Of a DNA stretch of 7,581 nucleotides, positions 1 to 7,206 are shown piece by piece. The notes under the pieces are model-generated. The model worked only from the letters and a program-made list of their open reading frames with translations, did no database searches and was not told where the DNA came from. Origin of the DNA: Bifidobacterium breve (GTDB lineage Bacteria > Bacteroidota > Bacteroidia > Cytophagales > UBA9547); the NCBI GenBank assembly GCA_943325655.2, contig CALPQG020000108.1, forward strand, positions 1-7,581, written 5' to 3'. The position numbers and the translations under genes were made by a program. How positions within the stretch are numbered: the stretch's first letter is position 1; every line of letters starts with the position of its first letter.

Positions 1-1
1 A

Positions 2-127
2 GATTTGAAATTTACCCAGGAAGGTACTGCGACTACAGCAAAAAATGAAGTGGTCAACTACAAAAATGAATTGTTTGTGTATAAAATGCCTTGGACTTTT
101 ACTTTGTCAGCAGGGGTACAGTTTTAA
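2..127 (+). CDS. C-terminal end of an outer-membrane beta-barrel protein, probably a TonB-dependent receptor (5' end outside window)
   Basis: This open frame enters from the left edge and ends at TAA 125-127, leaving 41 residues. The tail reads MPWTFTLSAGVQF: alternating hydrophobic/aromatic and polar residues with a C-terminal phenylalanine, the usual last transmembrane strand of outer-membrane barrels recognised by the BAM machinery. The sequence shows only that signature. The TonB-dependent receptor call is an inference from the strand's resemblance to Bacteroidota receptor ends (P-x-TFTLG-type) and from the secreted T9SS protein that follows. Another barrel protein is possible. The likely terminator lies 160 nt further on, giving an unusually long 3' untranslated stretch. 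Confidence 0.6.
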   Translation, partial: DLKFTQEGTATTAKNEVVNYKNELFVYKMPWTFTLSAGVQF

Positions 128-225
128 ATTCCTGACGGGTTTGTCTTAGCATATCATGTTGTTTTCCCAGGATGTCCTACCAAATAAATGCCCTGTTGGG
201 AACACCCTAATAAGTTTAATATAGA

Positions 226-263
226 CCCTATTTACATCCCTATATTACAACCTTATATTACAG
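226..263. repeat. Three-copy degenerate tandem repeat, 12-13 nt period
   Basis: Three adjacent units follow the pattern CCCTAT(A)TTACAn: CCCTATTTACAT (226-237), CCCTATATTACAA (238-250) and CCTTATATTACAG (251-263). The first lacks one base. The repeats lie between the barrel gene's stop and its terminator, about 130-170 nt upstream of the next promoter box. They could be a short slippage repeat or a phased protein-binding array; the sequence does not decide. Confidence 0.55.
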
Positions 264-286
264 TTCAATCAACCTATTTTAATATT

Positions 287-314
287 AAGCGAATGTAAAC
301 CATTCGCTTTTTTT
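287..314 (+). terminator. Intrinsic terminator after the outer-membrane barrel gene
   Basis: A perfect 9-bp stem, AAGCGAATG (287-295) against CATTCGCTT (301-309), with a 5-nt loop TAAAC, runs directly into a T-tract to 314. The reverse strand has no matching T-run, so it should act only on + strand transcripts. It separates the upstream gene from the T9SS protein gene. Confidence 0.85.
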
Positions 315-394
315 AGTAATAAATAAGTAATGTTTGAGCCTATAATTTCACAATCTCTTAAAACTAAAGTTTCTTTTACTTTATATGTCAACCG

Positions 395-402
395 TAGTTT
401 TG
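395..402 (+). promoter_or_regulatory. -7 promoter box of the T9SS protein gene
   Basis: TAGTTTTG matches the Bacteroidota -7 consensus TAnnTTTG exactly. The expected -33 TTTG is not exact; the nearest candidate is TTTC at 370-373, 21 nt upstream. Transcription would begin near 408, leaving a leader of about 25 nt that is A-rich, as is normal for translation starts in this phylum. Confidence 0.6.
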
Positions 403-434
403 TATCAAATAAAAATTAAGAAAAAAACACAATC

Positions 435-2213
435 ATGAAAAAACCATTACTATCTCTATTAGGCATTATTGCACTATTTGCAATCGAATCTAAAGCTCAA
501 ATTACAGATGTAACAAGTTTCGTTGGCGCATTGAGCACTGACCCTGCCAAAGACTGGACAAAAACATGGACGAACTGGACCCCTAGTACAACGGTTTATC
601 CAGCAACTACGGATGCTGTAACACTAAACGATGCTTCACATGTTAAAGTTATCACCGGCAATCTTACTTTAGATGCAAACCAAGTATATTTGTTAACAAG
701 TATACTTTCTATCGAATCAGGTGCTTCTTTAACTATCCCTGCAGGTACAATCATTAGAGGCGAAGCTGATGCTGACGCTGGAAATTATGCTACTATTGTT
801 GTTGCTAAAGGTGGTAAAATATACATCAACGGTACTGTTGACAAACCTGTTGTCATGACTTCTAATTATGACGGAGACCGTGCTCGTGGTGATTGGGGTG
901 GACTTGCATTGTTTGGTAATGCAATCAACAACCAGGGTATAGACATTCAAATGGAAGGTTTCAATAAATTAACTGCTTATAAAAGTGGCTTAGGTGGTTT
1001 ACATGGTGGTAGCAATGATGACGACAATTCAGGTTCAATAAGTTTTTTAAGACTTGAATTTGCTGGTACTGCATTGGACGTAAACAAAGAAATCAATGCC
1101 CTAACACTTGGCTCTGTAGGTAGAGCAACCAAGTTAGACCACATTCAGGTTTCTTATTCTGGTGATGACTCTTTTGAATGGTTCGGTGGAACAGTAAACG
1201 CAAAACACTTGATTGCTTTTGCAAGTACTGATGATGATTTTGATACAGATTTTGGATATTCAGGGGAAGTACAATATGGTATTGGCTATAAAGTGGCCAA
1301 TCAATTTGACTTGTCATGGAAAGCCGCTTCCGGAGCTTCTACTTCTGAAGGTTTTGAATCAGACAACGATGCAAATGGATCTTCTTTAACACCATTTACT
1401 AGTGCTGTGTTTTCAAATATGACAATGGTTGGTCCTGTAAAACCAGGCGGGACTTGGTCAACTTTATTGGTTGATCCAAACGATGTCGTGAATGACCAAA
1501 AATCAGCTTTCCGTAGAGGTGCACGTATCAGAAGAAATTCTAAAATTTCTATCTTAAACTCTATTTTCTTGGGTTATAGAAACTTTTTAATGGTTGATGG
1601 TAGTGCTAATATTGCCAATGCAGGTGTTGATGCTGTGCCTCAAAAGTTTGATGCCGCTACTCAATTTAAAAACAACTATATCGGAAGTACCAGTGCTTCA
1701 TTTACGCCTGCTTCTGCAACTGCAGATGGTTTGGTAGAAGTGGCAAGTGCTGGTCCTTTGGCTTCATTAAATACCTGGGTTAGTGCAGTTGGTAATGCAA
1801 ATTCAATCAACAGCGGTACTTATAATCCTGGTGGTGTGTTAACAGAATTAAACAACGTTGCAGCACTTGATTTCAGGCCTGTGGTTGGTTCTCCTGTAAA
1901 TACAATGGCTGATTTCTCCAGTGCTAAACTGATTACAAGCTTGAATGATGAGGTATTTGCAAATAGCGAACTTACCATCTATCCAAATCCAACAGACGGT
2001 GCTGTAAATGTATCTTTTGAATTGTTGAAAGCTGCTGCCGTATCGATTGAAATTTTTACTTTAACAGGTGAAAAAGTAGCCATACTTAACAATGGTGAAT
2101 TGGCTGCTGGAAATCAAGTAGTGACTTCAAATACACTTTTAACAACAGGTATTTATTTTGTTAAAATTGCTTCTAATGCTTCTTCTGCAACCGTTAAGTT
2201 GGCTGTGAAATAA
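435..2213 (+). CDS. Secreted beta-helix-like protein with T9SS C-terminal sorting domain
   Basis: This is a 592-residue exported protein of unknown function. Residues 1-21 form a signal peptide: MKK, a hydrophobic core, then ESKA with likely cleavage before Q22. Residues about 70-480 are rich in G, N, S, T and short beta-type segments (for example SGASLTIPAGTIIRG and GDWGGLALFGNA), resembling right-handed parallel beta-helix proteins. Three acidic loops stand out: NDDDNSG (194-200), DDDFDTDFG (266-274) and DNDANGS (310-316); the last fits the calcium-loop pattern DxDxNG. Residues 512-592 are a type A T9SS sorting domain, with YPNPTDG at 516-522, a GEKV turn and a final GIYFVKI strand. By family knowledge, T9SS cargo crosses the outer membrane through the Por/Spr machinery, loses this domain and is released or anchored to the surface. 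It has its own promoter and terminator. No catalytic residues are recognisable, so an enzymatic, adhesive or ligand-binding role remains open; the preceding barrel gene hints at a surface-uptake partnership. Confidence 0.9.
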   Translation: MKKPLLSLLGIIALFAIESKAQITDVTSFVGALSTDPAKDWTKTWTNWTPSTTVYPATTDAVTLNDASHVKVITGNLTLDANQVYLLTSILSIESGASLTIPAGTIIRGEADADAGNYATIVVAKGGKIYINGTVDKPVVMTSNYDGDRARGDWGGLALFGNAINNQGIDIQMEGFNKLTAYKSGLGGLHGGSNDDDNSGSISFLRLEFAGTALDVNKEINALTLGSVGRATKLDHIQVSYSGDDSFEWFGGTVNAKHLIAFASTDDDFDTDFGYSGEVQYGIGYKVANQFDLSWKAASGASTSEGFESDNDANGSSLTPFTSAVFSNMTMVGPVKPGGTWSTLLVDPNDVVNDQKSAFRRGARIRRNSKISILNSIFLGYRNFLMVDGSANIANAGVDAVPQKFDAATQFKNNYIGSTSASFTPASATADGLVEVASAGPLASLNTWVSAVGNANSINSGTYNPGGVLTELNNVAALDFRPVVGSPVNTMADFSSAKLITSLNDEVFANSELTIYPNPTDGAVNVSFELLKAAAVSIEIFTLTGEKVAILNNGELAAGNQVVTSNTLLTTGIYFVKIASNASSATVKLAVK

Positions 2214-2241
2214 CATTTTTTGTGTGTTAAATATGTTAAAT

Positions 2242-2270
2242 AAAGCCTCCCATTAATCGGGAGGCTTTTT
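2242..2270 (+). terminator. Strong intrinsic terminator of the T9SS protein gene
   Basis: A perfect 10-bp stem, AAAGCCTCCC (2242-2251) against GGGAGGCTTT (2259-2268), with a 7-nt loop, runs into a T-run to 2270. A second T-run follows at 2274-2278. It begins 28 nt after the stop codon and isolates this gene from pruA. The A residues at the left base give some terminator character on the opposite strand too. Confidence 0.93.
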
Positions 2271-2346
2271 GCGTTTTTAAGGGTGTATTATTCACCAAAC
2301 CAATAACTTTTTTAACTAAAATCAACGTATAAATGGGTGGGTTTGC

Positions 2347-2380
2347 TTGCTGGCATTTCCAATAAAATATTCCAAATTTG
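2347..2380 (+). promoter_or_regulatory. Tentative promoter of pruA
   Basis: CAAATTTG at 2373-2380 matches TAnnTTTG at all but the first fixed base. TTG at 2347-2349 lies 23 nt upstream, at the long end of the usual spacing. Transcription would start near 2386, giving a leader of about 20 nt before the ATG at 2405. A competing reading uses TTTG 2377-2380 as the -33 box and TAAATTTA 2398-2405 as the -7 box. Some promoter is required here because a strong terminator lies just upstream. Confidence 0.3.
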
Positions 2381-2404
2381 ACTCCTTGATTTTTGCCTAA
2401 ATTT

Positions 2405-4015
2405 ATGCTTATGAAAACGCCACAAAATGAAGTTGTTTTAAATTATGCTCCCAATTCTACCGAGAAAAAATTACTTCAAAAAGCCATGGAAGAAGCTAAA
2501 TCTGTGGAGAAAGACATTCCGATGTATATCGGGAATCAGGAAATTCGTACCGAAGACAAACGCCGTTTGTCCATGCCACACGAACATGCACATACGCTTG
2601 GGTATTATCATTTTGGAGATGAATACCATGTAGGGCAAGCCATAAGAGCGGCATTAAATGCCAAAGAAGCTTGGGGAAAATTTACCAGAGAACAACGCGG
2701 TAGAATATTTTTAAAGGCCGCTGAATTGGCTGCTGGTCCATACCGAATGAAACTCAATGCCGCCACCATGCTTGGCCAATCTAAAAATGCTTACCAGGCA
2801 GAAATTGATGCCGCTTGTGAACTTATAGATTTTTTGCGGTTCAATGTGCACTTCATGGAGGAAATGGAACACATTCAACCGGCATCTTCTCCTGGGGTAA
2901 ACAACCAGTTGGAATATAGGCCTTTGGAAGGGTTTGTTTTTGCGCTGACACCGTTTAACTTTACCGCCATTGCGGCCAATTTACCCACAGCTCCTGCCAT
3001 GTTAGGAAATGTTGTGGTTTGGAAACCAGCAGAGACACAAATTTATGCCGCACAAGTAATTATGGAATTGCTGATTGAAGCAGGCTTACCCGCTGGCGTT
3101 ATCAACCTGATTTATACGGAAGGTCCTGTGGCAGGAGAAGTGATTTTCAACCATCCTGAATTTGCTGGTTTGCATTTTACAGGAAGCACCAAGGTGTTCA
3201 AATCTCTTTGGAAAACCATTGCCAATAATTTGGATACCTATAAAAATTTCCCCCGGATAGTGGGCGAAACAGGGGGCAAAGATTTTGTGCTGGCGCATCC
3301 TTCTGCCAACCCCAAAGAAGTAGCTACTGCTTTGGTGCGTGGTGCATTTGAATACCAGGGACAAAAATGTTCGGCTGCTTCACGTGCTTATCTACCAGTA
3401 TCATTATGGGAACAAATTAAAACTTTTGTATTGGAAAATTTGGCCACCATCAAAATGGGTACGGTGGAAGATTTTGGTAATTTCGTAAACGCCGTAATCG
3501 ATGAAAAAGCCTTTGACCGAATTGTTGCTGCCATAGAATTGGCAAAAAATGATCCTTTAATGAAGGTGATTGCCGGCGGAACTTATGACAAATCGGTAGG
3601 TTATTTTATTGCTCCAACCATCTTACAAGCCATTGATCCATGGAGTACCACAATGACTGAAGAGCTTTTTGGTCCGGTGCTTACGGTATATATATATCCT
3701 GACAATACTTTTGAAGACGTATTACATTTGGTAGATACGTCTTCGCCTTATGCACTCACAGGAGCAATATTCAGTGCGGACAGGGCTGTACTCGAAAACG
3801 CGAAAGAAGTGCTGCAGCATGCTGCCGGAAACATTTACCTCAACGACAAACCTACCGGCGCTGTAGTTGGGCAACAGCCTTTTGGTGGTGGTAGAATGTC
3901 GGGAACCAATGACAAATCGGGGTCGATGTTAAACTTATTGCGTTGGGTATCGCCTCGTACGGTAAAAGAAACCTTTGTGAGTCCTAAAGATTTCAGGTAT
4001 CCTTTTTTAGGGTAG
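2405..4015 (+). CDS. pruA: L-glutamate gamma-semialdehyde dehydrogenase (1-pyrroline-5-carboxylate dehydrogenase)
   Basis: This NAD-dependent aldehyde dehydrogenase oxidises glutamate gamma-semialdehyde, the open form of pyrroline-5-carboxylate, to glutamate. It is the last step of proline and ornithine/arginine catabolism, in the cytosol. From the ATG at 2405 it has 536 residues, the usual length for the stand-alone ALDH4-type enzyme. Visible landmarks are PFNFTAIAANL with Asn185, the cofactor-site lysine in WKPAET (Lys207), GSTKVF at 260-265, the general base Glu288 in GETGGK and the nucleophile Cys322 in GQKCSAASR. The 34-residue Glu-Cys spacing is the family norm. The C-terminal stretch with PFGGGRMSGTNDKSG, WVSPRTVKETF and the RYPF end is characteristic of P5C dehydrogenases rather than generic ALDHs. 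The start is uncertain: a TTG at 2393 and an ATG at 2411 are in frame. No proline dehydrogenase gene is nearby, and there is no fused PutA domain. Confidence 0.95.
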   Translation: MLMKTPQNEVVLNYAPNSTEKKLLQKAMEEAKSVEKDIPMYIGNQEIRTEDKRRLSMPHEHAHTLGYYHFGDEYHVGQAIRAALNAKEAWGKFTREQRGRIFLKAAELAAGPYRMKLNAATMLGQSKNAYQAEIDAACELIDFLRFNVHFMEEMEHIQPASSPGVNNQLEYRPLEGFVFALTPFNFTAIAANLPTAPAMLGNVVVWKPAETQIYAAQVIMELLIEAGLPAGVINLIYTEGPVAGEVIFNHPEFAGLHFTGSTKVFKSLWKTIANNLDTYKNFPRIVGETGGKDFVLAHPSANPKEVATALVRGAFEYQGQKCSAASRAYLPVSLWEQIKTFVLENLATIKMGTVEDFGNFVNAVIDEKAFDRIVAAIELAKNDPLMKVIAGGTYDKSVGYFIAPTILQAIDPWSTTMTEELFGPVLTVYIYPDNTFEDVLHLVDTSSPYALTGAIFSADRAVLENAKEVLQHAAGNIYLNDKPTGAVVGQQPFGGGRMSGTNDKSGSMLNLLRWVSPRTVKETFVSPKDFRYPFLG

Positions 4016-4083
4016 CGAGGTGTTATTTTATTTCTTATTACAATTTTCAAATTACTAATTTTCATTCCTTATTTTTATTGTAC

Positions 4084-4118
4084 CTTGCAAAACTGAATAA
4101 TAGGATAGACTATTTTTA
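4084..4118 (+). promoter_or_regulatory. Tentative promoter of uvrA
   Basis: TATTTTTA at 4111-4118 matches TAnnTTTG except in the last base, and TTG at 4084-4086 lies 24 nt upstream, slightly long. Transcription would begin near 4124, leaving a leader of about 16 nt. No terminator is visible in the 124-nt gap after pruA, so read-through from pruA may also supply uvrA. I see no LexA-like palindrome in this gap. Confidence 0.3.
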
Positions 4119-4139
4119 GGATTTAAACAAAATTACCCA

Positions 4140-6983
4140 ATGTCTACAAGCAAAACATTTGATACCACTGGTCACGACTTTATAGAAATATTTGGTGCGC
4201 GTGAGCATAACCTCAAAAATATAGACCTCAAAATACCGAGAAATAAACTGGTCGTGATTACCGGTATTAGTGGTAGTGGAAAGTCGTCCTTGGCTTTTGA
4301 TACCATTTACGCTGAAGGACAACGTCGTTACATGGAAAGTTTTTCCGCTTATGCCCGTTCATTTATTGGAGGCATGGAAAGACCCGACGTAGACAAAATC
4401 AATGGGTTGAGTCCGGTAATTTCAATTGAACAAAAAACGACATCCCGAAACCCACGCTCCACAGTAGGAACGGTGACGGAGATTTATGATTTTTTACGTC
4501 TGTTGTTTGCCCGTACAGCCGATGCTTATTCGTATTTAAGTGGCGAAAAAATGATCCGTCAATCAGAAGATCAAATTATTGACCAGCTGATTCAGCATTT
4601 TACAGGACAAAAATTAACCCTTTTGGCTCCTGTAGTAATGGGAAGAAAAGGGCATTACAGAGAACTTTTTGAGCAAATTCGCAAAGCGGGTTTTACCAAA
4701 GTACGTGTTGATGGCGAAGTGCAAGACATCACTGCCAAAATGCAGTTGGACCGTTACAAAACCCATGATGTTGAAATTGTAATTGATAGAATGGTTCCTG
4801 AAGAAGAAGACCGTTACAGGATTACACAATCCGTAAAAGTGGCCATGACGCACGGAAAAGGAGTAATTATGTTGCTCGACAGCCAGGATAAAATCTCTTT
4901 CTTTTCTAAATTTTTAATGGATCCCAAAACAGGTTTGTCCTATGGTGAACCTGCGCCAAATTTGTTTTCATTCAATTCTCCTTATGGGGCTTGTCCAACT
5001 TGTAATGGCTTGGGAACGATTGAAGAAATTACCATAGAATCTATAATTCCAGACCGCAAACTGAGCATCAGCCGAGGAGGAATAGCCCCTTTGGGTTTGT
5101 ACAGAGACATCTGGATTTTTACACAGATCACTGCCATTCTTAAAAAACACAAACTCGACATCACCACGCCAATCAAAGATATTCCTGAAGAGGTGTTGAA
5201 TATATTGTTGTATGGTGATGAAGAAACCTATGAAATTAAATCTAAAACTACACCTGGACAAAGCTGGTCGTCGGTGTATGAAGGCATCATTAATTTTCTG
5301 AAACGCCAGCAAGAAACAGGCTCTGATAAAATTCAGGATTGGTTGAAAGATTACATGAAAGCGGGCGTTTGTCCTGAATGTAATGGTGCACGGTTGAAAA
5401 AAGAATCATTGCATTTTAAAATTGACGGCAAAAATATTGCTGCATTGGCGCAATTGGACATCACGCTTTTGGCCGAATGGTTTACAGGCTTGGAATCAAG
5501 GTTGAGTAGCCGTCAAAACCAAATTGCTGCGGAAGTATTGAAAGAAATAAGAAAAAGAATAGGTTTTTTGTTGGATGTGGGATTGGAGTATTTGACCCTT
5601 GATAGGCCTTTAAGGACGCTTTCTGGTGGTGAAGCACAACGTATCCGTTTGGCGACTCAAATTGGAACACAGCTGGTAGGCGTATTGTATATTTTGGATG
5701 AACCGAGTATCGGACTTCACCAACGTGACAACGTAAAGTTGATTGCAGCACTTCAAAATTTAAGAGACCTGGGCAATACCGTTGTGGTGGTAGAACACGA
5801 CAAAGACATGATGTTGGCCTGTGATTATATCATTGATATTGGTCCGGGAGCGGGTCGTCATGGTGGACATGTAGTAGGAGCGGGTACACCTGAAGAGTTT
5901 TTGAAACTTCACAGTACCACCGCGGCTTATTTGAATGGTGAGCGAACCATCGCTGTTCCCGCAAAACACCGCGAAGGAACTGGGCACAGTCTGGTATTGT
6001 CTGACTGTACCGGGCATAACCTGAAAAATGTTACCTTAAATATTCCTTTAGGTAAAATGGTTACCATTACCGGCGTTTCCGGAAGTGGAAAATCCAGTTT
6101 AATTCACGATACCTTATATCCTATTTTAAATAAATTCTTTTTCAATGCCAAGCGTGAAGCCTTGCCTCATGGTGATGTTCAAGGCTTGGAATTTATTGAC
6201 AAAGTAATTGAAGTGGATCAATCGCCTATTGGTCGTACACCGCGTTCAAATCCTGCAACTTACACGGGTGTATTTACAGATATCCGTTCTTTGTTTGCCG
6301 AATTGCCTGAATCAAAAATCAGGGGTTATGGTCAGGGACGGTTTTCATTCAACGTAAAAGGCGGTCGTTGCGAATCCTGCGAAGGTGCTGGTTTGAAAGT
6401 GATTGAAATGGATTTTTTACCTGATGTAAATATTCCATGCGAAAGCTGTAAAGGCAAAAGGTATAACCGCGAAACCTTAGAAGTAAGGTTTAAAGGGAAA
6501 TCTATTTCAGATGTTTTGCAGATGACCGTAAGTCAAGCCGTGGAATTCTTTGAAAATCAACCCCGAATTCTACGAAAAATTGACACGCTCAATGAAGTGG
6601 GATTGGGATATGTTACTTTAGGGCAACATGCCACCACACTTTCAGGAGGTGAGGCGCAACGTGTAAAATTAGCAACCGAACTTTCTAAAAAGGATACAGG
6701 TAAAACACTCTATATATTAGATGAACCAACCACAGGTTTGCATTTTGAAGACATCCGTCATTTGTTGGTGGTTTTGGATAAATTGGCCGATAAAGGAAAT
6801 ACGGTATTGATTATTGAGCATAACATGGACGTAATTAAGGTGTCAGACTATGTTATTGATATTGGATTAGAAGGAGGTTTAAATGGAGGAACGATTGTTT
6901 GCCAGGGAACGCCACAGGAAGTAGCTGAAAATAAAGTGAGTTATACGGCTAAGTTTTTGAAGCAGGAAATGATGTTGAGTTGA
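4140..6983 (+). CDS. uvrA: Excinuclease ABC subunit A (UvrA)
   Basis: UvrA is the damage-sensing ATPase of nucleotide excision repair; as a dimer it scans DNA with UvrB and loads UvrB at lesions. The 947 residues match the normal family length (about 940). Two ABC ATPase halves are complete. The first has Walker A GISGSGKSS (42-50), signature LSGGEAQR from 494 and Walker B ILDEP with Asp520/Glu521. The second has Walker A GVSGSGKSS (645-653), signature from 834 and Asp861/Glu862. Switch histidines follow in VVVVEHD and VLIIEHN. Four CxxC pairs are intact: Cys285/288, Cys411/414, Cys744/747 and Cys767/770. The last four correspond to the zinc module that contacts DNA. The UvrB-binding region (about 130-245) is present, so this is a UvrA1-type protein rather than the shorter UvrA2 form. 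The ATG at 4140 places the conserved FGAREHNLKNIDL motif at the usual distance from the N terminus. No frameshift or missing key residue is seen. Confidence 0.98.
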   Translation: MSTSKTFDTTGHDFIEIFGAREHNLKNIDLKIPRNKLVVITGISGSGKSSLAFDTIYAEGQRRYMESFSAYARSFIGGMERPDVDKINGLSPVISIEQKTTSRNPRSTVGTVTEIYDFLRLLFARTADAYSYLSGEKMIRQSEDQIIDQLIQHFTGQKLTLLAPVVMGRKGHYRELFEQIRKAGFTKVRVDGEVQDITAKMQLDRYKTHDVEIVIDRMVPEEEDRYRITQSVKVAMTHGKGVIMLLDSQDKISFFSKFLMDPKTGLSYGEPAPNLFSFNSPYGACPTCNGLGTIEEITIESIIPDRKLSISRGGIAPLGLYRDIWIFTQITAILKKHKLDITTPIKDIPEEVLNILLYGDEETYEIKSKTTPGQSWSSVYEGIINFLKRQQETGSDKIQDWLKDYMKAGVCPECNGARLKKESLHFKIDGKNIAALAQLDITLLAEWFTGLESRLSSRQNQIAAEVLKEIRKRIGFLLDVGLEYLTLDRPLRTLSGGEAQRIRLATQIGTQLVGVLYILDEPSIGLHQRDNVKLIAALQNLRDLGNTVVVVEHDKDMMLACDYIIDIGPGAGRHGGHVVGAGTPEEFLKLHSTTAAYLNGERTIAVPAKHREGTGHSLVLSDCTGHNLKNVTLNIPLGKMVTITGVSGSGKSSLIHDTLYPILNKFFFNAKREALPHGDVQGLEFIDKVIEVDQSPIGRTPRSNPATYTGVFTDIRSLFAELPESKIRGYGQGRFSFNVKGGRCESCEGAGLKVIEMDFLPDVNIPCESCKGKRYNRETLEVRFKGKSISDVLQMTVSQAVEFFENQPRILRKIDTLNEVGLGYVTLGQHATTLSGGEAQRVKLATELSKKDTGKTLYILDEPTTGLHFEDIRHLLVVLDKLADKGNTVLIIEHNMDVIKVSDYVIDIGLEGGLNGGTIVCQGTPQEVAENKVSYTAKFLKQEMMLS

Positions 6984-7035
6984 TTTCAGCATAAGGGAAT
7001 TACTAATAAAAAATGAATGTGATTCAATAGGTTTT

Positions 7036-7171
7036 GGGCGTTTCCCGTGCTTTCGGCACTCGCTTTTTGCTTTGTTATCGGTCGATAATGCTTCATTATT
7101 GACATAGAAGAACAAAGCAAAAGAGCTCAAACAATCCCGATTTCTCGGGACAATCACTAACGCTTAGCGCC
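7036..7171. repeat. Palindromic multi-hairpin intergenic element downstream of uvrA
   Basis: About 136 nt with nested symmetry. Outer arms GCGTT (7038-7042) and AACGC (7159-7163) pair. Inside are a small hairpin GTGC/GCAC (7047-7050, 7056-7059); a long stem of 7062-7076 against 7111-7126 (15 pairs including one G-U, one bulged A) with perfect core GCTTTGTT/AACAAAGC; an apical hairpin of 7081-7090 against 7094-7103 (10 pairs, one G-U, loop CTT); and a perfect 6-bp hairpin TCCCGA/TCGGGA (7135-7140, 7145-7150). The layout is cloverleaf-like. From memory, its ends and interior resemble palindromic repeats scattered between genes in Bacteroidota; I could not verify this. It may be a REP/MITE-like repeat, a 3' stabiliser of the uvrA transcript or a structured RNA. 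No long T-run follows, so it is not a standard terminator, and no other terminator is seen after uvrA. Confidence 0.65.
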
Positions 7172-7180
7172 TTGATTTAA

Positions 7181-7195
7181 TGAATACAGTATTCA
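7181..7195. promoter_or_regulatory. Operator-like 15-nt palindrome upstream of scoB
   Basis: TGAATAC (7181-7187) and GTATTCA (7189-7195) are perfect inverted arms around a single central A. The site ends 24 nt before the scoB -7 box, at or just upstream of where the -33 contact would fall. A compact, odd-centred palindrome in that position is typical of a dimeric regulator's operator. The regulator is unknown. Confidence 0.45.
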
Positions 7196-7206
7196 CGTAA
7201 CATAGA

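Larger units (their letters stand above)
128..434. other. Non-coding gap between the barrel protein and the T9SS protein
   Basis: I see no supportable gene in these 307 nt. Apart from the tandem repeat, terminator and promoter listed separately, an imperfect hairpin can be drawn between 161-170 and 196-205 (nine of ten positions pair, one as G-U, one mismatch; loop of 25 nt). It has no T-run after it, so it is not an obvious terminator. The part from 315 to 394 is AT-rich and otherwise featureless. Confidence 0.6.

Noticed and set aside
153..224. Short open frame of 23 codons starting at an ATG in the gap before the T9SS gene
   Set aside because: It is very short, has no supporting upstream signals or recognisable peptide, and falls in the likely 3' untranslated region of the preceding gene.
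226..263. CRISPR array
   Set aside because: The units are contiguous 12-13-mers with no spacers between them.
2393..2395. TTG as the start codon of pruA
   Set aside because: Two in-frame ATG codons follow within 18 nt and TTG starts are uncommon; the ATG at 2405 was preferred, though the TTG is not excluded.
4968..5312. Minus-strand open frame of 114 codons inside uvrA
   Set aside because: It lies wholly opposite a conserved uvrA region with intact zinc and signature segments and shows no family resemblance, so it is a shadow of the real gene.
7135..7150. TCCCGA/TCGGGA hairpin as the uvrA terminator
   Set aside because: The stem is perfect but is followed by CAATCACT with no T-run, so it does not look like an intrinsic terminator on either strand.
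6879..7157. Minus-strand open frame of 92 codons covering the end of uvrA and the palindromic element
   Set aside because: It overlaps the uvrA coding end and runs through the hairpin arms; its composition is unlike a known family and no promoter or start context supports it.
7036..7171. tRNA gene suggested by the cloverleaf-like layout
   Set aside because: There is no acceptor-stem/CCA geometry, no recognisable T-arm or anticodon arm, and the central stem with its capped hairpin is far too long.
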